A DNA stretch of 64,000 nucleotides from Streptomyces sp. KL109B (GCF_030766935.1 NZ_JASERL010000002.1:186001-250000), one strand, 5' to 3'; counted from the stretch's first letter, positions 17,949-27,388 are shown. Notes: generated by a model from the sequence alone, not told the origin. Numbers and translations are program-made.

Positions 17949-18868
17949 GCGTCACCGTAGAGCGTGCGCGTTTGCGGGCGCCCGAGCGGCCCGTGTGGGA
18001 GGAGCCGCCGACGCGGGCCGGCCTCGGCGCCAAGGGGCTGCTGCTGATCGTGTGCTGTGTCGCGGTGCTCGGGCCGCTGTGGGTGGTGGTCGTGACGAGC
18101 CTGTCGCCGCGGCACGTCATCGACTCCGCGGGCGGCCTCGTGGTCTGGCCCGAGGGCATCACGTTCGTCAATTACAAGGAGCTGCTCGGCGGTGGGCAGG
18201 TCAGCCGGGCGATGCTGGTCTCGCTCGGGGTGACCGGCGTCGGCACGGTGTTCTCGATGGGGGTGTCGATCCTCGCCGCGTACGGTCTTTCCCGGCCGGG
18301 GTCCTTCGCGCACCGGGCGCTGCTGATGGCGCTGATGACGACGATGTTCTTCAGCGCGGGCCTCATCCCGACGTATCTGCTGGTGCAGACGCTCGGCCTG
18401 ACCGACACCTACCTCGCGCTGATCCTGCCGAGCGCGGTGAGTGTCTTCAACATCCTGGTGCTGCGCGGCTTCTTCATGAACATCTCCGGGGAGCTCACGG
18501 ACAGCGCCCGCATCGACGGGGCCGGCGACCTCCGCATCCTCTGGACGATCGTGATGCCGCTGTCCCGCGCCGTGATCGCCGTCATCTCCCTCTTCTACGC
18601 GGTGGCGTACTGGAGCGCCTGGTTCAACGCGATGATCTACATCGACGACCCGACGAAGCTGCCGTTGCAGAACGTGCTGATGCAGCTCGTGCAGAAGAAC
18701 TCGGCGCTGCCGACGGGCCTGAGCCAGGCGGTCAACGCCGGTGAACTCTCCGCCCTGGGCCTTCAGATGGCGATGATGGTGCTCGCGCTCGCCCCGGTCG
18801 CGTTCGCGTCGCCGTTCGTCCAGCGGCACTTCAAGAAGGGGATGCTGATCGGGGCGGTGAAGGGGTGA
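17945..18868 (+). CDS. Sugar ABC transporter permease, LplC type
   Basis: 307 aa, six hydrophobic segments. PRHVIDSAGGLVVWPEGITFVNYKELL matches the first periplasmic loop of LplC-like permeases, and the EAA loop reads SARIDGAGDLRILWTIVMPLSR. The start overlaps the previous gene by 4 nt (ATGA), and its own stop overlaps the following GH42 gene in the same way (GTGA). It completes the importer channel. Confidence 0.9.
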   Translation: MSVTVERARLRAPERPVWEEPPTRAGLGAKGLLLIVCCVAVLGPLWVVVVTSLSPRHVIDSAGGLVVWPEGITFVNYKELLGGGQVSRAMLVSLGVTGVGTVFSMGVSILAAYGLSRPGSFAHRALLMALMTTMFFSAGLIPTYLLVQTLGLTDTYLALILPSAVSVFNILVLRGFFMNISGELTDSARIDGAGDLRILWTIVMPLSRAVIAVISLFYAVAYWSAWFNAMIYIDDPTKLPLQNVLMQLVQKNSALPTGLSQAVNAGELSALGLQMAMMVLALAPVAFASPFVQRHFKKGMLIGAVKG

Positions 18869-20862
18869 GCGGCGCGGCGCCGGGTGGGCGGCTGTTGTTC
18901 GGCGGTGACTACAACCCCGAGCAGTGGCCGGAGGAGGTGTGGGCCGAGGACGTCCGGCTGATGAAGGAGGCCGGGGTCAACTCGGTCACCGTCGGCGTGT
19001 TCGCGTGGGCGAAGCTCGAACCACGGCCGGGGGCGCGCGAGTTCGGCTGGCTCGACCGGCTCCTCGACCTGCTGCACGCGCACGGCATCGGCGTCGTCCT
19101 CGCCACCCCGACCGCGTCCCCGCCGCCCTGGCTCGGCCGCCTCCACCCGGAGACGCTGCCGCGCGACGAGGACGGGCACGTGGTGTGGTGGGGCTCGCGC
19201 CAGCACTTCGCGCACTCCTCCCCCACGTACCGCCGCTACGCCGCCGCCATCACGGAGGACCTGGCGAAGCGCTACGGCCGGCACCCGGCGCTGCGCATGT
19301 GGCACATCAACAACGAGTACTGCACCTTCGACCACGGCGACGAGGCCGCGCGCGCCTTCCGCGACTGGCTGCGCGCGAAGTACGCGACCCTCGACGCGCT
19401 CAACACGGCCTGGGGCACGGCCTTTTGGGGCCAGCGCGTCGAGACGTGGGACGAGGCGATCCCGCCGCGCCGCGCCCAGTACCTGCGCGGCCCGACGCAG
19501 CTCCTCGACTTCCGCCGCTTCACCTCGGACGCGCTCCTGGAGTGCTACGTCGCCGAGCGCGACCTCGTCCGCCGCCACACGCCCGCCCGCATCCCGGTGA
19601 CGACGAACTTCATGCCGCTGTGGACCGGGCAGGACGCGTGGGAGTGGGCGCGGCACGAGGACGTCGTGTCGGTCGACGTGTACCCGGATCCGCGGGACCC
19701 GCTGTGCGGGCAGTACAACGCGATGCTCGCCGACATGACGCGCGGTCAGGCGGGCGGCCGGCCGTGGATGGTGATGGAGCAGGCGGCGGGCGCGGTGAAC
19801 TTCCGCCCGCTCAACTCGCCGAAGCCGCCCGGCCTGAACCGCCTGTTGTCCCTCCAGTCCGTGGCGCGCGGCGCCGACGCCGTCTGCTACTTCCAGTGGC
19901 GGGCCTCCCGGCAAGGCGCGGAGAAATTCCACTCGGCGATGCTCGGGCACGCGGGCGCGGCGGGGCGGTCGTTCGCCGAGGTCAAGCGGATCGGCGCGGA
20001 ACTGGGCGAGTTGGCGGGCGCGGTCGCCGGTACCGCCGTCGGCGGCGCCGGTGTCGCCGTGCTGCACGACTGGCACGCGTGGTGGGCGGGCGGCCAGGAC
20101 GGGCGTCCTTCGGCGCACGTCGCGTACGAGGAGGTGCTGCGGGCCTGGCACCGGGCGCTGTGGGAGGCGCACCTGACGACGGACTTCGCGCATCCCGAAC
20201 ACGACCTGGCCGCCTACAAGTTGGTGGTCGTCCCGCAGCTCTATCTACTCACGAACGCGGCGATCGACAACCTGGTCGCGTATGTGCGCGGCGGCGGGTC
20301 CCTGGTGTGCGGCTTCTTCACGGGGGTCGCCGACGCCGACGACCGGGTGCGCCCCGGCGGCATGGACGCCCGGCTGCGTGAGCTGCTCGGCATCCGCACG
20401 CTGCACGAGTGGTGGCCGCTGGATCCCGAAGAAACCATTGACTGCGGCGAGTTCACCGGCACGCTGTGGTCGGAGGAGCTGACGGCGGCGGCCGACGCCG
20501 AGGTGACGGCCGCGTACCGGGGCGGCGAGCTCGACGGGCTCCCGGCGGCGCTGCGCCGCGGCCGGGCCCGCTATCTCTCCACGCTCCCGCGCCCCCGGGC
20601 CCTGCGGGCGCTGCTCGCGGACGCGGCCCTCGAAGCGGGCGTACGGCCTCCACTGACCGGCCTCCCCGCAGGAGTGGAGGCCGTACGTCGCGGGGAGCTG
20701 CTGTTCCTGCTGAACCACGGACGGCGGGAGGTGACGGTGCCGGTGCCGCTCGCGGACGGCGGCCGTGACCTGTTGTCGGGGGCGCGGGTCGAGGGGGCGG
20801 TGACGCTCGGGCGGTTCGGCGTGGCCGTGCTCGCGCCGGGTGCGGCTGCGGGGTCCCGGTGA
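18865..20862 (+). CDS. GH42 beta-galactosidase, cytoplasmic
   Basis: 665 aa, no signal peptide. The GH42 barrel starts LLFGGDYNPEQWPEEVW and contains VTVGVFAWAKLEP, LATPTASPPPWL, the acid/base Glu in MWHINNEYCTF and the probable nucleophile Glu in WMVMEQAAGAVNF. A trimerisation-like Rossmann domain (AVLHDWHAWWAGG) and a C-terminal beta domain (ELLFLLNHGRREVTV) follow. Substrates are terminal beta-galactosides; next to the other enzymes here, the beta-1,2-galactose of xyloglucan side chains is the natural guess. The GTG start overlaps the permease stop. A paralogue lies at 48299-50359. Confidence 0.9.
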   Translation: MSGAAPGGRLLFGGDYNPEQWPEEVWAEDVRLMKEAGVNSVTVGVFAWAKLEPRPGAREFGWLDRLLDLLHAHGIGVVLATPTASPPPWLGRLHPETLPRDEDGHVVWWGSRQHFAHSSPTYRRYAAAITEDLAKRYGRHPALRMWHINNEYCTFDHGDEAARAFRDWLRAKYATLDALNTAWGTAFWGQRVETWDEAIPPRRAQYLRGPTQLLDFRRFTSDALLECYVAERDLVRRHTPARIPVTTNFMPLWTGQDAWEWARHEDVVSVDVYPDPRDPLCGQYNAMLADMTRGQAGGRPWMVMEQAAGAVNFRPLNSPKPPGLNRLLSLQSVARGADAVCYFQWRASRQGAEKFHSAMLGHAGAAGRSFAEVKRIGAELGELAGAVAGTAVGGAGVAVLHDWHAWWAGGQDGRPSAHVAYEEVLRAWHRALWEAHLTTDFAHPEHDLAAYKLVVVPQLYLLTNAAIDNLVAYVRGGGSLVCGFFTGVADADDRVRPGGMDARLRELLGIRTLHEWWPLDPEETIDCGEFTGTLWSEELTAAADAEVTAAYRGGELDGLPAALRRGRARYLSTLPRPRALRALLADAALEAGVRPPLTGLPAGVEAVRRGELLFLLNHGRREVTVPVPLADGGRDLLSGARVEGAVTLGRFGVAVLAPGAAAGSR

Positions 20863-23072
20863 TCCCCGAGCATCCGCACGGCACGTGGGAGGCCGCGCCC
20901 GCGACCCGCTGGGAGGACGGCTACCTCAGCGGCAACGGGCGGCACGGGGCCCTCGCCTTCGGCGATCCGCACGACGACCGGGTGATCGTCACCCACCACG
21001 ACCTGGTCCGCCCCGACGGCGGCCCGCTCCCCCTGCCACCCGCCCTCGCCCACCAACTACCCCTCCTCCAGGACCAGTTGCTCGCGGGTGACGTGACGGC
21101 GGCCGAGCGGTTCACGGACGGGCGTCCGCTGCGCCGGGTCCCCGCGTTCCACCCGGCGTTCCAGGTGCGCTTCGTGCGGGACGACGTGGTGTGGCGCGGC
21201 TACCGGCGCGCGGTCGACTTCGCGACGGGGGTGTGCGAGGCGCGGTGCGGCGGCTGGTCGTCGAGGGTGTTCGTGTCGCGGGCGGACGACGTGGTCGTGC
21301 GGTACGTGACCGGGACCCGCCTCGACGGGGAGGTGTCGCTCGACCCGCGCCTGAGCGGCGTCCCCGGCGGCCTCGGCGTCGGCCGCAGCGTCGTCCTCAC
21401 CCCGGACGGCGCCCGGCTCACCCTGCACTGCCGCTACCCGGAAAGCGACCTCGGCTACAGCGGGGTGACGCTCGCGCTGGTCGAGGGCGGGCGCGTGTCG
21501 GTGGGCGGGGCGGGGCTGCGGGTGACCGGGGCGAGCGGGCTCCTGCTGCTGACGCGGGTGCGTCGGCACGTCGGGGAGCTGGACACGGCGTGCGAGGCGA
21601 GCGCGCTGGCGGACGTACTGGAACACGCCGCCTCGATCGAGGCCGCCTACGCCAACCTCCTCTCCCGCCACACCGCCCTGCACCGCCCCGCCTACGAACG
21701 CGTCACCCTCGACCTCGCCGCCCCGCGCCACCAACGCGGCCTGCCCGGCAGCGAGTTGCTGGCGCAACCGCACTCCCCCGCGCTCCTTGAGCGGCTGTTC
21801 GCGGCCGGCCGTTACCACCTGCTCAGTTCGTCGGGGGCGCTGCCGCCCCGGCTGACCGGGCTGTGGACCGGCGAGTGGGACACGGCCTGGTCGGGGGCGT
21901 TCACCACGGACGCGAACCTGAACCTTCAGACGTCATCCGCCGTGGCTTGTGCGCTGCCCGAGACGCTCGACGCCCACGCGGCGCTCATCCAGGGCCAGTT
22001 GGCGCACTGGCGGGACAACGCGCGGCTGATCTTCGGGGCGCGCGGCATCGTCGCGCCCGCTCACACGGACGGCGAGTCGGGACACGCGTACCACTATCAG
22101 CGCGCGTACCCGATGCACCTGTGGACGGCGGGCGCCGACTGGCTGCTCACGCCACTCCTTGAGCAGGCCGACGCGAGCGGCGAGCGGCCCGCGTGGCTCG
22201 CGGCGGCCGTCACCGAACTCGCGCTGTTCTACGAGGACTTCCTCACCCGGACGGGCCCCGACGGGCGGATCGCGATCGTGCCCTCGTACTCCCCTGAGAA
22301 CCGTCCGGTGAACGCGAGTTGGGGCACCGTCAACGCCACCATGGACATCGCGGCGGCCCGGCACGCCCTGCGCACCGCCGCCGCCTGGCACCCGGGCCCC
22401 GACGGCGAACGCTGGGCCGCGCTCGCCGACCGGCTCCCCGACTACCGGGTCAACGAGGAGGGGGCGCTCGCCGAGTGGGCGTGGCCGGGCCTCGCGGACG
22501 CGTACGACCACCGGCACCTCAGCCATCTGTACCCGGTGTGGCCGCACCACGACATCAACCCGTACGACACCCCGGAGCGGGCGAAGGCGGCGCGGCGGGC
22601 GCTGGAGCTGCGGGGCGCCGAGAACGACTCCGCGCACGGGCATCTGCACCACGCCCTGATCGCGGCCCGGCTGCGTGACGCGCCGCGCGTCGCCGACTGT
22701 CTGCGCCACGTCCTGACCGGCGACTACTTCCACGCCGCCCTGATGAGCGCGCACTATCCGCGCCGCGACGTCTACAACGCGGACGCGGCCCACACGCTGC
22801 CCGCGCTCGTCACGGAGGCGCTGCTCCAGTCCACGCCCGACCGGCTCGTCCTGCTGCCCGCCCTGCCCGCCGACTGGCGGCGCGGTGCGGTGCGCGGCCT
22901 TCGCACCCGGTTCGGCGCGCGGGTGGATCTGCGGTGGGGCGGCGGCCGGTGCACGGCTCTCGTCCGTCCGGAGCGGGACGCGGACGTCGACCTCAGGACT
23001 CCGGCGGGCGGCGACGGGCGACTGCGCCTGACCGCCGGGGAGGACCACGAAATCACCCTCCGTACACGCTAG
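20859..23072 (+). CDS. GH95 alpha-L-fucosidase/galactosidase, cytoplasmic
   Basis: 737 aa. The N-terminus, TWEAAPATRWEDGYLSGNGRHGALAFG, is the standard opening of GH95 (beta-domain with GNGRxGA). The alpha/alpha barrel part shows LTGLWTGEWDTAWSGAFTTDANLNLQ, GESGHAYHYQRAYPMHLWTAGADWLL, IVPSYSPENRPVNASWGTVNATMD and YDHRHLSHLYPVWPHHDINPY. GH95 enzymes remove alpha-1,2-linked L-fucose, or L-galactose, by inversion. No signal peptide is present, so action is inside the cell on imported oligosaccharides. The GTG overlaps the GH42 stop by 4 nt. In a xyloglucan pathway it would cut the fucosyl cap of F-type side chains. Confidence 0.88.
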   Translation: MIPEHPHGTWEAAPATRWEDGYLSGNGRHGALAFGDPHDDRVIVTHHDLVRPDGGPLPLPPALAHQLPLLQDQLLAGDVTAAERFTDGRPLRRVPAFHPAFQVRFVRDDVVWRGYRRAVDFATGVCEARCGGWSSRVFVSRADDVVVRYVTGTRLDGEVSLDPRLSGVPGGLGVGRSVVLTPDGARLTLHCRYPESDLGYSGVTLALVEGGRVSVGGAGLRVTGASGLLLLTRVRRHVGELDTACEASALADVLEHAASIEAAYANLLSRHTALHRPAYERVTLDLAAPRHQRGLPGSELLAQPHSPALLERLFAAGRYHLLSSSGALPPRLTGLWTGEWDTAWSGAFTTDANLNLQTSSAVACALPETLDAHAALIQGQLAHWRDNARLIFGARGIVAPAHTDGESGHAYHYQRAYPMHLWTAGADWLLTPLLEQADASGERPAWLAAAVTELALFYEDFLTRTGPDGRIAIVPSYSPENRPVNASWGTVNATMDIAAARHALRTAAAWHPGPDGERWAALADRLPDYRVNEEGALAEWAWPGLADAYDHRHLSHLYPVWPHHDINPYDTPERAKAARRALELRGAENDSAHGHLHHALIAARLRDAPRVADCLRHVLTGDYFHAALMSAHYPRRDVYNADAAHTLPALVTEALLQSTPDRLVLLPALPADWRRGAVRGLRTRFGARVDLRWGGGRCTALVRPERDADVDLRTPAGGDGRLRLTAGEDHEITLRTR

Positions 23073-23092
23073 TTCAAGGAGAGGAACACACC

Positions 23093-23809
23093 ATGGCACC
23101 CTCCACGAGACGCGCCTTCCTCGGCGCTTCCCTCGGCGCCTCCCTCACGGCCGGGGCGCTGGTCGGTCTCGCGTCCGCGCCCGCGCGGGCCGCGGTCTGG
23201 TCCTCGTCCGAGCAGTGGGGCAACTACACCACATCGGACGGCTACATCCTCTACAACAACATCTGGGGCTCCGGCGCGGGCCCGCAGTCGATCTGGGCCA
23301 ACTCCTCGTCGAACTGGGGCGTTTGGGCCAACCACCCGAACACCGGCGGCATCAAGTCCTACCCGAACGCCAAGAAGGTCGTGAACCGGAGGATCAGCGC
23401 GCTGTCCTCCCTCACCAGCGCCTACAACGTGACCGTGCCGGCCGCGGGCGCGTACAACACCTCGTACGACATCTGGGACAGCGCGTACGACCACGAGGTC
23501 ATGCTCTGGATGAACTACAACGGAGCCGTCGGCCCGCTCGGCACCTCGCAGGGGACGCTCACGCTCGGCGGGCACACGTGGAACGTCTACAAGGGGAACA
23601 ACGGCGCCAACGAGGTGTACTCGTTCCTGCGGACCTCCGACTCCGCGTCCGGCACCGTGAACATCCTGCCGATCCTCAAGTGGATCAGGGACACCAAGCG
23701 CTGGTGGGGCGATGTGACGATAGGGGACGTCCAGTTCGGCTACGAGATCACCTCGTCGTCCGGCGGCCTCGACTTCAGGACCAACAGCTTCAGCGTGTCG
23801 AGCGGCTGA
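23093..23809 (+). CDS. GH12 endo-beta-1,4-glucanase/xyloglucanase, secreted by Tat
   Basis: 238 aa. It begins MAPSTRRAFLGASLGASL with a twin-arginine signal and an ARA-A cleavage site near residue 33. The mature enzyme is a single GH12 jelly-roll with no carbohydrate-binding module. The nucleophile is Glu135 in DHEVMLWMNYNG and the acid/base is Glu218 in FGYEITSSSGG. AAGAYNTSYDIW is also typical. A strong AGGAGAGGAA ribosome site precedes the ATG at 23093. It is the only secreted hydrolase of the locus and should cut the polymer outside into pieces for the importer. Its last 20 bp overlap the convergent hydrolase gene. Confidence 0.88.
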   Translation: MAPSTRRAFLGASLGASLTAGALVGLASAPARAAVWSSSEQWGNYTTSDGYILYNNIWGSGAGPQSIWANSSSNWGVWANHPNTGGIKSYPNAKKVVNRRISALSSLTSAYNVTVPAAGAYNTSYDIWDSAYDHEVMLWMNYNGAVGPLGTSQGTLTLGGHTWNVYKGNNGANEVYSFLRTSDSASGTVNILPILKWIRDTKRWWGDVTIGDVQFGYEITSSSGGLDFRTNSFSVSSG

Positions 23810-24668
23810 CCTCGTCCGCGAGCTCCGCGAGCACCCGTGCCGCGGGCGCCGGGTCGACCAGCCACTTCAGGTGGGAGCTGTCGAGGGTGCGGACGCGGTA
23901 CGGGTTGTCGGGGGTCAGCGCGTCGCCCTCGCGGATCAGCCGGTCCTGGAGCGCGGGCGGCAGGCTCGTGTCGCGCGCGAGGCGTACGTACGTCTTCGGG
24001 ATGCGGCCCCAAGTGTCGGCCTGTGCGCGGTCGTTGTCGGTTCCGACGTCGAGGTTCTCGTCGGGCTGGAAGGTGTTGAGGAACGTACGGAACTCGTCGT
24101 CGGTGCCGTCGGCGAGGAAGGCCGCCCGGAACGCGTCGAGCGCCTTGGCGTCGGCGGTGCGGAAGTTGACGCGCAGCAGGCCCAGTCGGGCCGGGTCGCC
24201 CGCCGCCGCGAGGCCGAGCGAGGCGGCGTCGACGGAGGCCATCTCCGGCTGTGCGTAGTAGTCGCCGACGAGGAGGTCGACCGGGCACCAGGACGACACG
24301 TAGACGATGTGGTCGATCAGGTCGGGGCGCCGGTTGGCGGCGGCCGTGGCGGTGACGCCGCCGCGGCTGTGCGAGACGAGGACGACGGGCCCGTTCTCCT
24401 TGGCGCGCTCCAGGACGCCGATCAGGTGCGCGGCGTTGTCGGCGAGCGTGACTCCCTTGATCGCGCCGGGAGTCGAGGCGAGCCCCTCGGGGTCCTGCGG
24501 GGCCTGGTACGCGGCCGGGTAGGTGGCGGCGAAGCCGTGGCCCGGCAGGTCGACGGCGACGGAGCGGTGGCCGAGGAGGCCCAGTTCGGCCTGGAGCGGC
24601 GCGAAGGAGAAGGAGTTGGCGAACGCTCCGTGGACGAGGACGTACGTGGGGTGCACGGGCACGCTCAC
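23790..24668 (-). CDS. Alpha/beta hydrolase
   Basis: 292 aa from a GTG at 24668. The fold signatures are TYVLVHGAFANSFSF (oxyanion loop), VAVDLPGHGF and the nucleophile elbow VVLVSHSRGG, with His in DSSHLKWLVDP near the C-terminus. It resembles the EstC/pyrethroid-hydrolase-like group of small esterases. An in-frame start at 24731 would run into the upstream LacI gene, so the shorter form is preferred. It lies 28 bp downstream of lacI on the same strand and is probably co-transcribed. A deacylating or ester-removing role in the sugar pathway is possible but unproven. An N-terminal secretion signal is absent. Confidence 0.8.
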   Translation of the reverse strand: MSVPVHPTYVLVHGAFANSFSFAPLQAELGLLGHRSVAVDLPGHGFAATYPAAYQAPQDPEGLASTPGAIKGVTLADNAAHLIGVLERAKENGPVVLVSHSRGGVTATAAANRRPDLIDHIVYVSSWCPVDLLVGDYYAQPEMASVDAASLGLAAAGDPARLGLLRVNFRTADAKALDAFRAAFLADGTDDEFRTFLNTFQPDENLDVGTDNDRAQADTWGRIPKTYVRLARDTSLPPALQDRLIREGDALTPDNPYRVRTLDSSHLKWLVDPAPAARVLAELADEVSRSTR

Positions 24669-24696
24669 TTTCTCGGGCCGACCTGGTACGCCGATC

Positions 24697-25713
24697 CTAT
24701 GCGGCGGGCGGAGCCTGCGCCGCGCTCTCACGGATCGTCAACTCGGGGGCGAGGAGGACGACTTCCTCGGCCTCGCCGCGGCCCTCGATCTGCGCGACGA
24801 CCTGCTCGACGGCGCGCCGCCCCATCTCCTGCGCGGGCACGGCGACCGAGGTGAGCGGCACGGACGCGTGCCGGGCGACCTGCTCGGGGCAGACCGCGAC
24901 GACCGACACGTCCTCGGGGACGGCGCGGCCCGACTGACGCAGGAGGGCGAGCAGCGGGTCGGTGGCCGCCTCGTTCTGCACGACGAACGCGCTGGTTCCG
25001 GGGCGCTCGTCGAAGACGCGGGAGAGGGTCGCGGAGACGGAGGCGTAACTGCCCTCGCAGGGGCGGTGCAGGAGGCGCAGGCCGAGTTCGGCGCTGCGTT
25101 CGCGCAGGCCCGTGAGCGTGCGCTCGGCGAAGCCCGTGCGGCGTTCGTAGACGGCGGCGGCCTCCCCGATGACGGCGATCTCGCGGTGCCCGAGGCCCGC
25201 CAGGTGCTCGGCGCACAGCGCGCCCGCCGCCGCGAAGTCCAGGTCCACGCAGTGCAGTCCCGTGGTGTCCGTGGGCAGGCCGATGAGGACGGCGGGGCGG
25301 CTCGCGGTGCGGAGCAACGGCAGCCGCTCGTCGTCGAGTTCGACGTCCATCACGATCACGGCGTCGGCGAGCGCGCTGCCCTCTATGCGGCGCACCGCCT
25401 GCGCGCCCTCCTCGCCGGTGAGCAGGAGGATGTCGTAGCCGTGGGTGCGGGCGGCGGTGGCGACGGCCGTCGCGATCTCCATGATCACGGGTACGTACAT
25501 GTCGGTGCGCAGCGGCACCATCAGGGCGATGATGTTGGATTTGCTGCTGGCGAGGGCGCGGGCCCCGGCGTTGGGGTGGTAGCCGAGCTTGCGGACGCTG
25601 GTCTCGACGCGCTCACGGGTGGCCGCGGAGATGGACCGCTTGCCGCTGAGGACATAGCTGACGGTGCTGGCGGAGACTCCGGCGTGTTTCGCGACCTCTG
25701 CGAGCGTGACCAT
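24697..25713 (-). CDS. LacI-family transcriptional regulator of the sugar locus
   Basis: 338 aa. The DNA-binding part is MVTLAEVAKHAGVSASTVSYVLSGKRSISAATRERV (helix-turn-helix), with the hinge GYHPNAGARALAS. The periplasmic-binding-like sensor domain follows (IIALMVPL, AVIVMDVELDD, GFAERTLTGL, AFVVQNEAATDPLL, LTSVAVPAQEMGRRAVE). The ATG at 25713 has AGGAG 8 nt upstream. One copy of TCGAAGCGCTTCGA lies 127 bp upstream of it and two lie in the importer/GH3 divergent region, so it very likely represses the locus and itself. The inducer is expected to be a xyloglucan-derived sugar. Confidence 0.9.
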   Translation of the reverse strand: MVTLAEVAKHAGVSASTVSYVLSGKRSISAATRERVETSVRKLGYHPNAGARALASSKSNIIALMVPLRTDMYVPVIMEIATAVATAARTHGYDILLLTGEEGAQAVRRIEGSALADAVIVMDVELDDERLPLLRTASRPAVLIGLPTDTTGLHCVDLDFAAAGALCAEHLAGLGHREIAVIGEAAAVYERRTGFAERTLTGLRERSAELGLRLLHRPCEGSYASVSATLSRVFDERPGTSAFVVQNEAATDPLLALLRQSGRAVPEDVSVVAVCPEQVARHASVPLTSVAVPAQEMGRRAVEQVVAQIEGRGEAEEVVLLAPELTIRESAAQAPPAA

Positions 25714-25840
25714 GTCGTTCTCCTGAAGCCGAGTCCGAAGGGTGGGAGCGCGCCGGCGTCGGCGGAGCCCCGGTCTTCCCACTCCCGTCGTTCGGCATGC
25801 CGACCCTATGATTCGCGCGGGGTGCCTGTCCAGAAGTCAG

Positions 25841-25854
25841 TCGAAGCGCTTCGA
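25841..25854. promoter_or_regulatory. LacI-family operator, copy 3 (TCGAAGCGCTTCGA)
   Basis: Exact copy of the palindromes at 15039 and 15165, more than 10 kb away. It lies between the LacI gene and the next gene on the same strand (stop at 25862), which fits autoregulation of lacI from a promoter inside 25714-25861. Confidence 0.85.
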
Positions 25855-25861
25855 CAGTCCT

Positions 25862-26503
25862 TTACGTAGCCGTGAACGCTGTCGGCCCGGCCACCGCCAC
25901 CGCGATCACCAGGCCCAGGGCCAGCACCAGGACGCCGACCGGCACCCCGCGGGACGGCGGGCCGACGGCGCCCAGGGCGTCCGGGTCGAGGCGTTCGGCG
26001 CGGGCCCACCACAGGGTCGGCGGGTTGTTGGGCAGCACGGCCCGCCAGGGCTGCTCGGGGTCGTACTCGACGACGGCGCGGTCGCGGCCGCGGCCCGACA
26101 GGCTCTGGAGGTCGAGCGGGTGGCGCACCTGGACGTGGAACGCGGGCGCGTCCTCGGGCACCACGACGAGGTCGAACAGGAACTCGCTGTGCGGCGCGCG
26201 CGGGTCGAGCGCCGGGCGGTCGCTTCCCTTGTGCACGGCCCGTACGCCACGCACAAGAGCGGGGGCGTGGGCGCGCGGCCCGCCCGGACGCAGGGGCGCG
26301 GCGCGGGCGCCGTCCGCGTCCTCCTCCACCAGCCGACCGAGGAGGACGAGCGCGAGGGCGGACAGGGTCAGCCCGAGCAGGAACAGCCACAGCGGGCCGC
26401 CGAACGCGCCGAACAGCGCCAGGCCGAAGGCGCCCCCGGTGAAGAGGGCACCCAGCAGGGCGGGCACGGACAGCAGTCGGCGCAGCGAAGTCGGCAGGCT
26501 CAT
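25862..26503 (-). CDS. Membrane protein of unknown function, 213 aa
   Basis: The ATG at 26503 gives MSLPTSLRRLLSVPALLGAL, two hydrophobic segments near the N-terminus (about 10-32 and 38-57), a soluble middle with PHSEFLFDLVVVPEDAPAFHVQVRHPLDLQ, and one hydrophobic segment at the C-terminus (PVGVLVLALGLVIAVAVAG). The middle part resembles the DUF3592-like beta domain in which a protein extends a variable sequence along strands. The start overlaps the stop of the upstream gene by 4 nt, so the two proteins are probably made together. Function unknown. The terminal TFTAT end is 8 bp from the LacI operator. Confidence 0.7.
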   Translation of the reverse strand: MSLPTSLRRLLSVPALLGALFTGGAFGLALFGAFGGPLWLFLLGLTLSALALVLLGRLVEEDADGARAAPLRPGGPRAHAPALVRGVRAVHKGSDRPALDPRAPHSEFLFDLVVVPEDAPAFHVQVRHPLDLQSLSGRGRDRAVVEYDPEQPWRAVLPNNPPTLWWARAERLDPDALGAVGPPSRGVPVGVLVLALGLVIAVAVAGPTAFTAT

Positions 26504-27204
26504 CGCAGGCGTGGCCCCTTCCGGCGGGGGACGACGACGCGCAGCCGCGCGGCGTCGCCGGGGCGGGCACGGTCGTAGGCGGCGAGTACGGGACGGGTCA
26601 GGGCGATCCGGTCGACGACCGTGGGGACCTCGTGGCGGACGCCCTTGGCGTCGCGGAAGACGGCCGTGACCTCGCCGCGGCCACCGCCCACCGAGCTCCA
26701 GCCCCGCAACTCGGCCTCCGCGGTGGCGTATCGGGGCGACAGCCTGCGCAGGCCCGCGGTGCGGCGCAGACTGAACCAGCCGCCCCAGAGGGCGGCGACG
26801 AGGCCCGCGCCCGCGAGGATCCAGAGGACGGTGAGCCAGGTGGAGACGGGGAACCGGACGAACGCGGAGAACAGCACCCCCATGTCCGTGCTCCGCTCGA
26901 CGCGGCCGTCCGCCAGCGCCCGATAGCAGCCCACCAGCGCGGCGACCGCCCCGAGAGCGACGCTCACCCCGGCCGTCGCGCGGCGCAGGGCCCGCCCCGA
27001 CACCAGCCCGAACAGCACGCCCGCACCGAGGCCGAGGACGCCCGCGCCCGAGGCGAACTGGTCGCTGGCGCAGCCCTCGATGTCGCAGACCCAGGTGACG
27101 GTCGAGGCGTCGTACGTGCTCGTGTACCACAGCAGCCACAGCTGTACGCCGAGCAGCGCGCAGGCAAGGCCGCGCAGCGCGCGCCCGAAGTTCTTCCAGC
27201 TCAC
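26500..27204 (-). CDS. DUF3592-like membrane protein, 234 aa
   Basis: GTG start at 27204. Hydrophobic segments lie at about residues 7-25, 45-65, 70-95 and 117-137. Between the first two is an outside loop with a Cys pair (VCDIEGCASDQF). The C-terminal soluble part reads ATAEAELRGWSSVGGGRGEVTAVFRDAKGVRHEV and ends in a basic tail, a pattern of DUF3592 proteins. No strong ribosome site is visible, so the start is uncertain. It is coupled to the following membrane gene and divergent from the esterase at 27389. Confidence 0.68.
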   Translation of the reverse strand: MSWKNFGRALRGLACALLGVQLWLLWYTSTYDASTVTWVCDIEGCASDQFASGAGVLGLGAGVLFGLVSGRALRRATAGVSVALGAVAALVGCYRALADGRVERSTDMGVLFSAFVRFPVSTWLTVLWILAGAGLVAALWGGWFSLRRTAGLRRLSPRYATAEAELRGWSSVGGGRGEVTAVFRDAKGVRHEVPTVVDRIALTRPVLAAYDRARPGDAARLRVVVPRRKGPRLR

Positions 27205-27388
27205 CCGGTTGTTCAGCCCCCGCGGTCGATACAGGTCGCGATGCCCCCGTCGGTTCGCGCTCCCGACCCGGACAATATCGGTGCATACGGCACCCTGTCC
27301 GTGATCCAGAACACGTGCGGCCGCGGCGCCGCCGGTCACACGTGTCATCGTGGAGCGTTGTCCCGGCCGACCTCGAGGAAGGACACGC

